Source of the DNA: Bacteroidales bacterium UBA5536 | GTDB lineage: Bacteria > Bacteroidota > Bacteroidia > Bacteroidales > F082 | NCBI GenBank assembly: GCA_002426795.1 | Contig: DINQ01000024.1 | Coordinates: 51,212 to 115,211, forward strand | Length of the DNA stretch: 64,000 bases | Direction: 5' to 3' | Part shown: piece after piece, positions 34,777 through 43,004 of the stretch | Position numbering within the stretch: position 1 is the stretch's first letter | How the letters are laid out: each line of letters opens with the position of its first letter | Position numbers and translations under genes: made by a program | Notes under the pieces: model-generated | What the model saw: the letters and a program-made list of their open reading frames with translations, nothing else | The model's database searches: none | Told to the model about the DNA's origin: nothing

Positions 34777-35643
34777 ATGATCAAGAAACAGTTGTCGCTA
34801 CTCGCGGAACTTTCGAAAGTAAAAATTACTTTTGCTGTTGCGCTAACAACCATAGCCGGTTATTTACTGGCAAAAGGCCAGTTTGATGCAGGTCTGATAC
34901 TACCGACGGTTGGCATTTTCATTTTGGCCTGCGGATCTTCTGCACTGAATCATTTTCAGGACAGCGATCGCGATGGCCTGATGAAACGCACGCAGAACAG
35001 ACCCATTCCGTCTGGCAGAATCAGTAGGACGAACACGCTGCTCATTGCGATTTTATTCTCTGTTTTAGGCTCTGCACTCATTTACATTGGATCCGACTTT
35101 GTAGGAATGCAACTTGGATTGCTGGCGCTGGTCTGGTACAATGGCATTTACACACCCATGAAGCGTAAATCTGCTTTTGCTGTGATTCCCGGATCGGTCA
35201 TAGGTGCCATTCCACCTGTGGTGGGTTGGGTTGCCGGAGGCGGAAATGTATTTGATCCGCAGGCGTTGATACTGGCATTTTTCTTCTTTATCTGGCAGGT
35301 TCCGCATTTCTGGCTGCTGATGCTCAAGTATGGCAACGAATATGTTGAAGCCGGTTATCCTTCGATCACACAACTCTATGACGAGGCGCAAATCAGACAT
35401 ATTACTTTTTTGTGGACGTTCGCAACTGCCGTCACAGCATTGATGATCCCTCTATTTGGCTTGATTCATACAACTTCAATCACCCTCGTTATTTTGGCTT
35501 CCGTTTTCTGGCTCGTCGCCATTTTCTCCGGCTTATTGCGCAAACAAAAAACGATTTTTAATCCTTTTTACTATTTTATGCGTATCAACTATTTTGTGTT
35601 GGTGATGATCATTGCCCTTTCGGTTGATGCGTTGATTAAATAA
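34777..35643 (+). CDS. ctaB: Haem O synthase (protohaem IX farnesyltransferase, CtaB/CyoE)
   Basis: The product has 288 aa with about nine membrane helices, UbiA family. The Mg-prenyl-diphosphate motif NHFQDSDRDGLMKRT and the following RPIPSGRI, plus the second loop YGNEYVEAGYPSI, identify CyoE/CtaB. It farnesylates haem b to haem O as the first step of haem A synthesis for caa3. The next step, CtaA, is not encoded in this window. Last gene of the operon. Confidence 0.92.
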   Translation: MIKKQLSLLAELSKVKITFAVALTTIAGYLLAKGQFDAGLILPTVGIFILACGSSALNHFQDSDRDGLMKRTQNRPIPSGRISRTNTLLIAILFSVLGSALIYIGSDFVGMQLGLLALVWYNGIYTPMKRKSAFAVIPGSVIGAIPPVVGWVAGGGNVFDPQALILAFFFFIWQVPHFWLLMLKYGNEYVEAGYPSITQLYDEAQIRHITFLWTFATAVTALMIPLFGLIHTTSITLVILASVFWLVAIFSGLLRKQKTIFNPFYYFMRINYFVLVMIIALSVDALIK

Positions 35644-35762
35644 GTCCTCTTCCTGCTGAATAGCTTTTGTTAAGCAGTTCTTTTCAGAGAAATAAACAAA
35701 AGAGGGGCGAACAATTGATGCTTTTAGCTTGTTTACATTCTCAATTAGCTTATTTTTAGCCC

Positions 35763-36065
35763 ATGGAAATCCTACATATCGAAAAGAATAATTTCGGTCG
35801 TTTTTATGTCCCCGGAAAAGAGGCTGACTTAGCTTATATCAGCTATTATTTTGAGGATAATCAGCATCAAAACCACATTTATGTAGACCATACTGTTGTG
35901 AGCGACGAACTGAAAGGACAGGGCATTGGCAAACGGCTGATTTTGAATATTGTGGAAATGGCACAAGCGCGAAAATTGATGATTACCCCAGAATGTCCAT
36001 TTGTTGCAGCCTACTTTGATAAACATCCTGAATTGCAACACCTACTCTACACCAGTGCAATATAA
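35763..36065 (+). CDS. GNAT-type N-acetyltransferase, small YjdJ-like
   Basis: The product has 100 aa, too short for a full GNAT but matching the minimal acetyl-CoA-binding family (Yjdj/GTL1-like): VDHTVVSDELKGQGIGKRLI is motif A with the R/Q-x-x-G-x-G/A loop, followed by CPFVAAYFDKHPE. The substrate is unknown. It is followed 15 bases later by a DUF454 gene. Confidence 0.88.
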   Translation: MEILHIEKNNFGRFYVPGKEADLAYISYYFEDNQHQNHIYVDHTVVSDELKGQGIGKRLILNIVEMAQARKLMITPECPFVAAYFDKHPELQHLLYTSAI

Positions 36066-36080
36066 ATTTACAGTTTTAAA

Positions 36081-36431
36081 ATGCGTTGGATAAAGTTTAG
36101 TATTGGATTGTTTTTTGTTGGAATTGGCGTTCTTGGTGCATTTTTGCCAGTATTACCATCCACGGTATTTTTTATTATCGCTGCCTTCTATTTTAGTCAA
36201 AGTTCTGAAAAAGCTGAAAAATGGTTATTGAATCATCCACGATTTGGTCCGCCGGTTGTGCGCTGGCGAACCAGCAGAGCCATTCCGAAACCAGCAAAAA
36301 TATTGGCCTCAACCAGCATTACTATCAGTGGATTAATCATCTTCCTGGCTGAATTACCGCTGTTGGCAGCCGGAATAGCCTACACCATATTGGCCTCAAG
36401 CCTTGCCTATATCCTTACGAGGCCATCTTGA
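36081..36431 (+). CDS. DUF454 (YbaN-like) inner-membrane protein
   Basis: The product has 116 aa with an N-terminal hydrophobic hairpin and two membrane helices near the C-terminus. GVLGAFLPVLPSTVFFIIAAFYFSQSS matches DUF454/YbaN, including the conserved PLLPT-like turn and the FGPPVVRWR stretch. Function is unknown. No recognisable terminator follows; the 185-base gap to ftsE holds only a promoter-like element. Confidence 0.85.
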   Translation: MRWIKFSIGLFFVGIGVLGAFLPVLPSTVFFIIAAFYFSQSSEKAEKWLLNHPRFGPPVVRWRTSRAIPKPAKILASTSITISGLIIFLAELPLLAAGIAYTILASSLAYILTRPS

Positions 36432-36589
36432 TAGCATCCTGAAATTTCTTTGTCCTGATTTATTAGGTTGTAAACCCATTTTAACTCCTTTTTTCCAGCA
36501 ACTTTCTTTTGCACTTCTTCAAATGGAAAGTGATTTAAAAACCAATACTTTGTTATGAAACACGACAATCTCATTTCGTTTGAATTTTG

Positions 36590-36597
36590 TACTTTTG
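36590..36597 (+). promoter_or_regulatory. Putative -7 promoter element of ftsE
   Basis: TACTTTTG fits TAnnTTTG and lies 19 bases before the ftsE ATG. The remainder of gap 36432-36616 shows no other clear signal. Confidence 0.45.
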
Positions 36598-36616
36598 ACT
36601 CATCAATTATAAAGGC

Positions 36617-37300
36617 ATGACAGAGGCAGTTGTAGCATTATCCCAACTTTCGATCTTCCAAAAGAAGAATCTGGTATTGTCAAATGTGCATCTGCTTATA
36701 CAGCCGGGCGAATTTGTTTACCTGATCGGTAAAACCGGTAGTGGCAAATCCTCGCTGCTGAAAACACTGTATGCTGAACTTCCTGCACTGGACGGACAAG
36801 CCAATGTGGCTGGATTCGACCTGCGAACACTAAAAACCTCAGAAATTCCATTTTTAAGACGGAAGTTAGGTATCGTGTTCCAGGACTTTCAGTTACTGAT
36901 CGACCGTACCGTATATGCCAACCTCGAATTTGTGTTGAAAGCTACCGGGTGGAAGGACAAAAAAGAGATTGACGACCGCATTCTCGAAGTGCTGGAAGAG
37001 GTTGATCTTGCTGGCAAAAGACATAAAATGCCGCATCAGTTGTCAGGAGGCGAGCAGCAACGCATTGCGATTGCCCGTGCCTTGTTGAACAAGCCCGTGA
37101 TGATACTTGCCGATGAGCCAACCGGCAACCTCGACCCTGAGACCTCAAACGGTATTATGCGACTGTTGATGCGCATCAGTGAGGGCGGACAGTCGGTGTT
37201 GATGGCAACCCACAACTATAACCTGATCCACAAATTTCCGGCCCGCATCATCAAATGCGAAGAAGGCTCTGTGATCAGTTCAGGAAATCAGCTCGATTAG
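36617..37300 (+). CDS. ftsE: FtsE, ABC-type ATPase of cell division
   Basis: The product has 227 aa: Walker A GKTGSGKSS, Q-loop VFQDFQLLIDRTV, signature LSGGEQQR, Walker B ILADEPTGNLDP. The Q-loop region and length match FtsE more closely than LolD. With FtsX it controls peptidoglycan hydrolases at the septum; ftsX is not adjacent here. Its last 21 coding bases overlap the end of the convergent glycosyltransferase gene. Confidence 0.85.
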   Translation: MTEAVVALSQLSIFQKKNLVLSNVHLLIQPGEFVYLIGKTGSGKSSLLKTLYAELPALDGQANVAGFDLRTLKTSEIPFLRRKLGIVFQDFQLLIDRTVYANLEFVLKATGWKDKKEIDDRILEVLEEVDLAGKRHKMPHQLSGGEQQRIAIARALLNKPVMILADEPTGNLDPETSNGIMRLLMRISEGGQSVLMATHNYNLIHKFPARIIKCEEGSVISSGNQLD

Positions 37301-38407
37301 CAAGTCAATGTTCTGGTCGTTGTGATACAAGGCCTGTAATTTTTCGCTTCTTCTTTTGATTTCACGGCCGGGAAAAGCTCTCCTGAATAACACTCTTACC
37401 TGTTTTTTCATGGAAGCAGCGTCATTGGCAAGTATGCACAATTCATCCAAAGCACTTCCGCTTAGCATTTTATCATTTACCAGGCAAAAACGACCGTTAT
37501 ATAACGTATTCAAAAGCTTCAGTTTAAGACCAGTAGCCTGAAATGTAATGGAAATATTGATGTGTGCCTCCTGAATCAACTCCAACAATTCCTGATCGGA
37601 TGGGTTTGCCACCAGATCAACATTGGGAAGCGACTCAATCAGTTGAACCAGTTGAGCAGGTGGGTTGAGTCCGGCAATAATGAGCGGCCGCTTCAAATCA
37701 TTGAAGACCTCCGTCGCCAAATATTTCGCAGCGGTAAAATTTTCTGCCACAGACAAGTTACCATGATAGAGAGCGTATTTTCCTAATCCGGTAAGGCAAG
37801 TTACCTCTTTGTGTGGGTGAAAAGCTGGAATGAATGATACATGTTGGAAATTCTCTGCAAAATAATCCGCATCTTTCTTCGAGATGGCGATGATGTGGCT
37901 GGCATGTTCCAAAACAGACTCATACCGTTTTAGCTTGGTGGCCTCGTTGTAGAAATAGTATTTTTTAAAAATGGCACTTTCAGCTTTGGCCAGGTTGAGA
38001 TAATATTCGTGTTCAATATTGTGGGCGCGCACCACAATTTTACGATCCCTAAAGCGATCGTCTTCAAGTATCAGGGTCGTGTGCAAGCCTTCTAATAGAA
38101 TCGGATAATCGTCAGCCAACAGCTTTTCGATCAACTGCTCTGAATTCCGCGAGCTAACGATATATGGGATGCTTCTGAACAGGTGTTTCTTTGATATGTC
38201 TCTTTTATAGTAATCTACTGAATAACAATATTCTTCGAGTTGTTTGGCGTGTTTTCTACCATATTCAAAACAGTGGAGGTGCACTTTGATGCCATTTTCT
38301 GCAAGCGCCTTCATCTTGTAAAACACATCGATTACTCCGCCATAATTGGCCGGCCATGGAATATCGAACGAGACCAGATGCAGGTGTTTTTCAGGCATAT
38401 TTGGCAT
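37280..38407 (-). CDS. Glycosyltransferase, GT4-like
   Basis: The product has 375 aa. The N-terminal Rossmann half starts HLVSFDIPWPANYGGVIDVFYKMKAL, a typical GT-B opening with the GG loop; HNIEHEYYLNLAKAE is the usual signature around the acceptor side. The C-terminal half has NISITFQATGLKLKLLNTLYNGRF, where the retaining GT4 nucleotide-sugar site lies. Substrate unknown, presumably a cell-surface glycan. Its start overlaps the end of the upstream glycosyltransferase gene by 17 bases, so the two form an operon. Confidence 0.8.
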   Translation of the reverse strand: MPNMPEKHLHLVSFDIPWPANYGGVIDVFYKMKALAENGIKVHLHCFEYGRKHAKQLEEYCYSVDYYKRDISKKHLFRSIPYIVSSRNSEQLIEKLLADDYPILLEGLHTTLILEDDRFRDRKIVVRAHNIEHEYYLNLAKAESAIFKKYYFYNEATKLKRYESVLEHASHIIAISKKDADYFAENFQHVSFIPAFHPHKEVTCLTGLGKYALYHGNLSVAENFTAAKYLATEVFNDLKRPLIIAGLNPPAQLVQLIESLPNVDLVANPSDQELLELIQEAHINISITFQATGLKLKLLNTLYNGRFCLVNDKMLSGSALDELCILANDAASMKKQVRVLFRRAFPGREIKRRSEKLQALYHNDQNIDLLIELIS

Positions 38408-39506
38408 AAAGATTCAACAATATTTTCTCCTCATTTTCCCAACATAACTTTGGCGCCGCAAAACTAAGATTATTTTTCCATCGTTGCATTTCACTTTTGT
38501 TTGACAAGCTTCGGTTGATCACCGCTGCAATGTGTGCTGGCTGGTGCTGATCAATATAAGTCCCAATCTGGTATTCATCCACAATCTTCATCACCTCGGG
38601 CAGGCGGCTTGCGATCACAGGAACGCCTGCCTGGATGAAATCGAAAAGCTTATTGGGAAGACTGAATCGGTAATTGATATTGGTGTTTTTATCGAGGGTA
38701 AATCCGAGATCGGCCAAGCGAGTATATTGCATCAGCTGATCAAAAGGCATTCTTGGAAAAAACAGCACTTTTTCTTCGAGTTTGTGTTCAGTGACCATTT
38801 GCTTCAAAACCGGCAACACATCTCCCCCACCGATGATCATCAACACGCTTCTATCCACAAACTGCATTGCCTGCACCAGCTCTTCGGCTCCCCGCTGGAT
38901 GTTGATTCCTGAGCCTTGCATTACCAGGATATGCTTTCCTTCCGGCAGGCCTAATTCGGCCTTCGTTCTTGATTCATTCAAATGCAGTCGAGGCGGAATA
39001 TTGCGCACCACATGCACTTTGATATTGTATTTTTGCCTGAAAAGCTCTGCAATAGACTCATTGACGGTGATCATTTCTTTAAGTCTGGGTAAAATAGAAC
39101 GCTCCAACAATTTCCAGGTTCCCTGCACAAAAGGCCGGTTTACCAGTTCTGGTGTCTCGGTAAAATATTCATGGCTGTCGTAAATCAAGCCTTTTCGCTT
39201 TATGCGAGACAAGAGGTAATTGGGGAGCAAAGTATCGAGGTCGTTGGCCAGCAGCAGATCGAAACGTCGAAAGAGTAAAAAGAGAAAAAGCCTGAAATTG
39301 AATTCAAGATAGAATAAAGGTCCCTTTTCAAAAACCAAACGCATCCTCGTGCATTGATAAGGTCGTTCAGGCATGGCAGGGCTTGAACGCATGCGCCGAC
39401 CAATTAGCCTGACCTCAAAACCAGCTTTTTGCAGGCTCAGACAAGCTTTGTGCACGCGTTGATCTGTAACAAGATCGTTTATAACGGATACGTAAACACG
39501 TTTCAA
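38391..39506 (-). CDS. Glycosyltransferase, GT4 family
   Basis: The product has 371 aa. It shows the GT-B layout with DLLLANDLDTLLPNYLLSR and YDSHEYFTE in the N-terminal half, and LPNKLFDFIQAGVPVIAS with the downstream Glu of the E-x7-E retaining motif in the C-terminal half. The start codon at 39506 is TTG; no ATG in the frame gives a full N-terminal Rossmann strand. It is the first gene of a two-gene minus-strand operon and diverges from murB. Confidence 0.85.
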   Translation of the reverse strand: MKRVYVSVINDLVTDQRVHKACLSLQKAGFEVRLIGRRMRSSPAMPERPYQCTRMRLVFEKGPLFYLEFNFRLFLFLLFRRFDLLLANDLDTLLPNYLLSRIKRKGLIYDSHEYFTETPELVNRPFVQGTWKLLERSILPRLKEMITVNESIAELFRQKYNIKVHVVRNIPPRLHLNESRTKAELGLPEGKHILVMQGSGINIQRGAEELVQAMQFVDRSVLMIIGGGDVLPVLKQMVTEHKLEEKVLFFPRMPFDQLMQYTRLADLGFTLDKNTNINYRFSLPNKLFDFIQAGVPVIASRLPEVMKIVDEYQIGTYIDQHQPAHIAAVINRSLSNKSEMQRWKNNLSFAAPKLCWENEEKILLNLYAKYA

Positions 39507-39587
39507 ATGTTCATTTTTTAATGTAAAAAAAGATTCATGTTAATACTTTGCTAACTTAAAAAGGTGGCGCTTTAGTATGAATTGACT

Positions 39588-39595
39588 TAACTTTG
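39588..39595 (+). promoter_or_regulatory. Putative -7 promoter element of murB
   Basis: TAACTTTG fits TAnnTTTG. It overlaps the most upstream possible TTG start at 39593, which argues that translation begins downstream at 39617. Confidence 0.5.
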
Positions 39596-39616
39596 CTGCA
39601 AATAGAAGGGCGAAAA

Positions 39617-40630
39617 TTGCAACGTTATTATTCTTTAAAAAACCTGAATACATTCGGATTGAATGTAACTGCCAGTCATTATGTATCGGTCGAATCACTT
39701 GATGACATCGATCAGGCTGCACGAAGTGAGATTTTTGCATCAAGCAAAAGACTCATCCTGGGTGGTGGAAGTAACATCTTGTTTTTGGACGATTTCTTTA
39801 GTGGCATTGTATTGCACATCAACCTGCAAGGGTGGGAAATCATCGAGGATGATCCAGATTTTGTAATTGTAAAAGTTGGAGCGGGTCATGAATGGGATGC
39901 GCTGGTGAATGCCATGGTCGAAAGGGAGTTATATGGCATTGAAAACCTGGCATTGATACCTGGAAAAGTAGGTGCAGCACCAATTCAAAATATTGGCGCT
40001 TATGGCGTTGAGATGAAAGACAGCTTCCATCGCTTGCATGCCTATGACCTGCAAACCCACAAGATCGAAATTTTTGATAAAGAAAGATGCGATTTTGGAT
40101 ACCGAAACAGCATTTTTAAGCAGCAGGCAAAAGAACGATATATCATCATGTGGGTTGAGTTGAAACTGAAAAAAAATGCTGAATTAAACCTCGATTACGG
40201 TAATATCAAGGATTATCTGAGCGAAAACAACATCAGAAATCCAACAATATCAGACGTGCGTGATGCAGTTGTGGCCATTCGCCAAAGCAAGCTGCCCGAT
40301 CCGGTTGAAATTGGCAATGCCGGTAGTTTCTTTAAAAATCCTGTTGTACATCAGTTGTTGTATGACGATTTAAAGAGAGAGTTCCATGACTTGCCAGGGT
40401 ATACGAACGGAAACAGTACATATAAAATCCCGGCCGGCTGGATGATCGAAAAAACTGGTTGGAAAGGATTCAGAGAAGGCGATGCCGGTGTTCACAACAA
40501 ACAAGCCCTTGTTTTGGTGAATCATGGCAAAGCCACAGGCCGCGAAATTTTTGGACTGGCCATGAAGATTCAACAATCAGTTAGGAAGAAATTCGGCATC
40601 ACACTGGAGCCGGAGGTGAATATTATTTAG
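39617..40630 (+). CDS. murB: MurB, UDP-N-acetylenolpyruvoylglucosamine reductase
   Basis: The product has 337 aa from a TTG at 39617, chosen because AGAAGGG lies 6 bases upstream and the family begins near SLKNLNTFG. FAD-binding blocks GGGSNILF and ALIPGKVGAAPIQNIGAYGVEMKD are clear; the catalytic Ser is in GNAGSFFKNP and the final Glu in LEPEVNII. It catalyses NADPH-dependent reduction to UDP-N-acetylmuramate. A possible longer form would start at TTG 39593, within a promoter element. Confidence 0.93.
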   Translation: MQRYYSLKNLNTFGLNVTASHYVSVESLDDIDQAARSEIFASSKRLILGGGSNILFLDDFFSGIVLHINLQGWEIIEDDPDFVIVKVGAGHEWDALVNAMVERELYGIENLALIPGKVGAAPIQNIGAYGVEMKDSFHRLHAYDLQTHKIEIFDKERCDFGYRNSIFKQQAKERYIIMWVELKLKKNAELNLDYGNIKDYLSENNIRNPTISDVRDAVVAIRQSKLPDPVEIGNAGSFFKNPVVHQLLYDDLKREFHDLPGYTNGNSTYKIPAGWMIEKTGWKGFREGDAGVHNKQALVLVNHGKATGREIFGLAMKIQQSVRKKFGITLEPEVNII

Positions 40631-40676
40631 AAATATTTCTAAATAAGTGTAATTTAGCTACCAAATACTGTGCTTT

Positions 40677-41015
40677 ATGCGGTGGCAAAACAGTTATCAG
40701 ATCAAATACTTTCTTAAATCTAACCTGGAAGCCATTATTTGGCTGACAGCTCTGGTTCTTTTGGGTTTGATGAATCCTGAAAGCACTCAACCTTCGCTCT
40801 GTTTGTTTCATCAGTTTGGCATCGAATCTTGTCCGGGTTGCGGACTTGGACATGCTATTTCGCTGGCTTTTCATGGCCGGTTTGTGGCTTCTTTTCAACA
40901 GCACTGGTTTGGCCTGGTAGCAATTGCTGTTTTATGTATCCGTATCTTGACCGTGTTTTACCAATATATTGAATACCAAAAACTAAAATCCAATTTCCAT
41001 GGCAAAAATTTATGA
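40677..41015 (+). CDS. DUF2752 membrane protein
   Basis: The product has 112 aa with two or three hydrophobic segments and the DUF2752 signature SCPGCGLGHAISLAFHGRF. Function unknown. Its stop overlaps the next gene's start by 17 bases, and DUF2752 with TM2 proteins is a frequent pair in Bacteroidota. Confidence 0.85.
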   Translation: MRWQNSYQIKYFLKSNLEAIIWLTALVLLGLMNPESTQPSLCLFHQFGIESCPGCGLGHAISLAFHGRFVASFQQHWFGLVAIAVLCIRILTVFYQYIEYQKLKSNFHGKNL

Positions 41016-41352
41016 GATCATGCCCGACATTCAGGGCGAAGAGATGATGTTTCTTCAAAACCTCACAAAAGATTATACCGAAGACGAGCTGCGGAACTTT
41101 TCGAATATGTACCGTGCGCGCCGCAAAGATCCACAAATGATTTTGTTGCTATGCCTGCTCGGATTTCTGGGAGTTTCAGGCGTTCATCGCTTTGTATTGA
41201 ACCAGATTGGCATGGGCATACTGTATTTCTTTACAGCCGGTTTGTGTTTGATAGGAACCATTGTTGACCTGGTGAACTACCAAACCCTTAGTTTCACTTT
41301 CAACCGTCAGGCTGCCAGTGAAATACACATGATGATGAGTCGGGGAAAGTAA
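40999..41352 (+). CDS. TM2 domain-containing membrane protein
   Basis: The product has 117 aa. After about 45 cytosolic residues, two membrane helices contain the TM2 pattern: LLCLLGFLGVSGVHRF, GMGILYFFTAGLCLIGTIVDL. Function unknown. Overlaps the DUF2752 gene and ends against the convergent pyrD gene with a 6-base gap. Confidence 0.85.
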   Translation: MAKIYEIMPDIQGEEMMFLQNLTKDYTEDELRNFSNMYRARRKDPQMILLLCLLGFLGVSGVHRFVLNQIGMGILYFFTAGLCLIGTIVDLVNYQTLSFTFNRQAASEIHMMMSRGK

Positions 41353-41358
41353 AGGCTT

Positions 41359-42399
41359 TTACCTTCTATTTCGGGCAAGTATGGCTTTGTTGATTTTCCT
41401 GGCAATGCCTGGCCCTTCGTAGATAAAACCGGTGTAAACCTGCACCAGGTCAGCACCTGCGTCCAATTTTTCAAGGGCATCTTCGGGGGTGAAAATACCA
41501 CCTACGCCAATGATTGGGAATGCCTTTCCGGATTTCTCGGCAAGGTATCTGATTACTTCGGTTGAACGATCCCTGATGGGAAGTCCACTCAGACCGCCAT
41601 TGCCTGCCTGCTCCGCCTTTTGCTTTTCGCGCCTGATGGTATGGCGGGTAATTGTAGTATTGGTAGCCACAACGCCATCAATCCCTGTTTGTTTTACAAT
41701 CTCAATCACTTCGTCAAGCTGTTTGTTGTTCAAATCAGGTGATACTTTGAGCAAGACCGGCTTGGGATGTGTTTTGACTTTATTGATTTTCTGAATCGCA
41801 TCCAGGATTCCAACCAGTGCATCCTGGTCCTGAAGTTCGTGCAAATCACTGATATTTGGGCAACTCACATTCACCACAAAATAATCGACCACATCAAACA
41901 AGGTTTCAAAGTTGAAAACATAGTCAGCAATGGCCTCACTATTGGGCGTCAGGGTGTTTTTACCCAAATTTCCACCAATAATGGCTTTGGTGGTTTTATG
42001 TCTGAGCTTATTTTGTGCCATTTTGGCGCCATTGTTATTGAAACCCATGCGGTTAATCAAACCCTTGTCAGCGGGTAACCTGAACAGGCGTGGCTTTTTG
42101 TTTCCGGCTTGTGGTTTTGGTGTGACTGTTCCAATTTCAATATGCCCAAAGCCAAAAGCTGAAAGTTCGTTATAAACAGAAGCGTTTTTATCAAAACCAG
42201 CTGCTATGCCAACAGGATTGCTAAACCGCAACCCAAAAAGTTCTCTTTCGAGCAGTGGGTCATTTACCCGATACCATTTCTCAACAATCCTGTTCATTCC
42301 AGGAATTCGAAAAGCAAACTTTAGCCCTCCCACAACTGCATGATGAATCTGCTCGGGATCAAAGTTAAAAAGCAAAGGTCTGATGATCGTTTTGTACAT
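41359..42399 (-). CDS. pyrD: PyrD, class 2 dihydroorotate dehydrogenase (quinone)
   Basis: The product has 346 aa from the ATG at 42399; an upstream GTG at 42426 lies within the terminator of the preceding gene and is rejected. FMN-binding and active-site blocks are visible: GIAAGFDKNA, NRMGFNNNG, VNVSCPNI with the class 2 catalytic Ser, KVSPDL, NTTITR, GVGGIFTPEDA. An N-terminal helical extension (about 40 residues) mediates membrane and quinone contact. It oxidises dihydroorotate in pyrimidine synthesis. Confidence 0.95.
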   Translation of the reverse strand: MYKTIIRPLLFNFDPEQIHHAVVGGLKFAFRIPGMNRIVEKWYRVNDPLLERELFGLRFSNPVGIAAGFDKNASVYNELSAFGFGHIEIGTVTPKPQAGNKKPRLFRLPADKGLINRMGFNNNGAKMAQNKLRHKTTKAIIGGNLGKNTLTPNSEAIADYVFNFETLFDVVDYFVVNVSCPNISDLHELQDQDALVGILDAIQKINKVKTHPKPVLLKVSPDLNNKQLDEVIEIVKQTGIDGVVATNTTITRHTIRREKQKAEQAGNGGLSGLPIRDRSTEVIRYLAEKSGKAFPIIGVGGIFTPEDALEKLDAGADLVQVYTGFIYEGPGIARKINKAILARNRR

Positions 42400-42409
42400 G
42401 AGAAAAAGG

Positions 42410-42437
42410 TTAAAAAAAAGTCCCACAAGGGGACTTT
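42410..42437 (-). terminator. Terminator after the DUF5606 gene
   Basis: On the minus strand an 8-bp stem (42430-42437 with 42417-42424) with a 5-base loop is followed by a T run. It separates the DUF5606 gene from pyrD. Confidence 0.85.
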
Positions 42438-42443
42438 AACAAA

Positions 42444-42884
42444 CTACTCTTTGTTTTCGGTATCGGTGGCTTCAGTGACCTCTTCAACTTCCTCTGTAAA
42501 ATCGAGGAGTTGTTTCTCACCAAGCAACTGATACCAGTTAAACACTTTTTTCATGTCGGAAGGATAAACCGACTCCTGATCAAAATCGGGAACTACAATG
42601 GCGAATTTTTCCTTCAATTCATCATTTGAAAGTTTTTTCACCTCAAAATCTAGCGTATCGCCCATTTTTTCGTGAATACTTTTAAACACCTCTTTCAAAG
42701 GCACATCTTCGCCAGTGGAAAAGATACTGATCTCTTCCAGCGAGCTCATTCTGTCGTGGGCAAAGGCCGGAAAACGTTTTCCATCCAGCAAAGATTCAAC
42801 GACAACACTATTCTTTCCTTGTCCGGTGACCTGATAAAGGCCCGGTTTCCCTGAGATTGATACAATCTTGCTTAAATCCATCAT
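42444..42884 (-). CDS. DUF5606 protein
   Basis: The product has 146 aa, cytosolic and acidic. It begins DLSKIVSISGKPGLYQV, the conserved DUF5606 start, with SLLDGKRFPAF and SVYPSDMKKVFNWYQLL further on, and an acidic Glu-rich tail. The family is restricted to Bacteroidota as far as I know, and has no known role. A -7-like element TATTTTTG lies 19 bases upstream. Confidence 0.85.
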   Translation of the reverse strand: MMDLSKIVSISGKPGLYQVTGQGKNSVVVESLLDGKRFPAFAHDRMSSLEEISIFSTGEDVPLKEVFKSIHEKMGDTLDFEVKKLSNDELKEKFAIVVPDFDQESVYPSDMKKVFNWYQLLGEKQLLDFTEEVEEVTEATDTENKE

Positions 42885-42902
42885 CTGTGTTCAAATTTTT
42901 TG

Positions 42903-42910
42903 CAAAAATA
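42903..42910 (-). promoter_or_regulatory. Putative -7 promoter element of the DUF5606 gene
   Basis: Read on the minus strand, 42910-42903 is TATTTTTG, which fits TAnnTTTG, 19 bases before the start codon. Confidence 0.5.
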
Positions 42911-43004
42911 CAGTTATTTCAAATATATGCAGTGCTTCTAATGTTTCAAGAAGGCCAACCGGCTGTTTTTTAGCAAGCGCTTAATAGAATCCTTCAGAAC
43001 ATAA

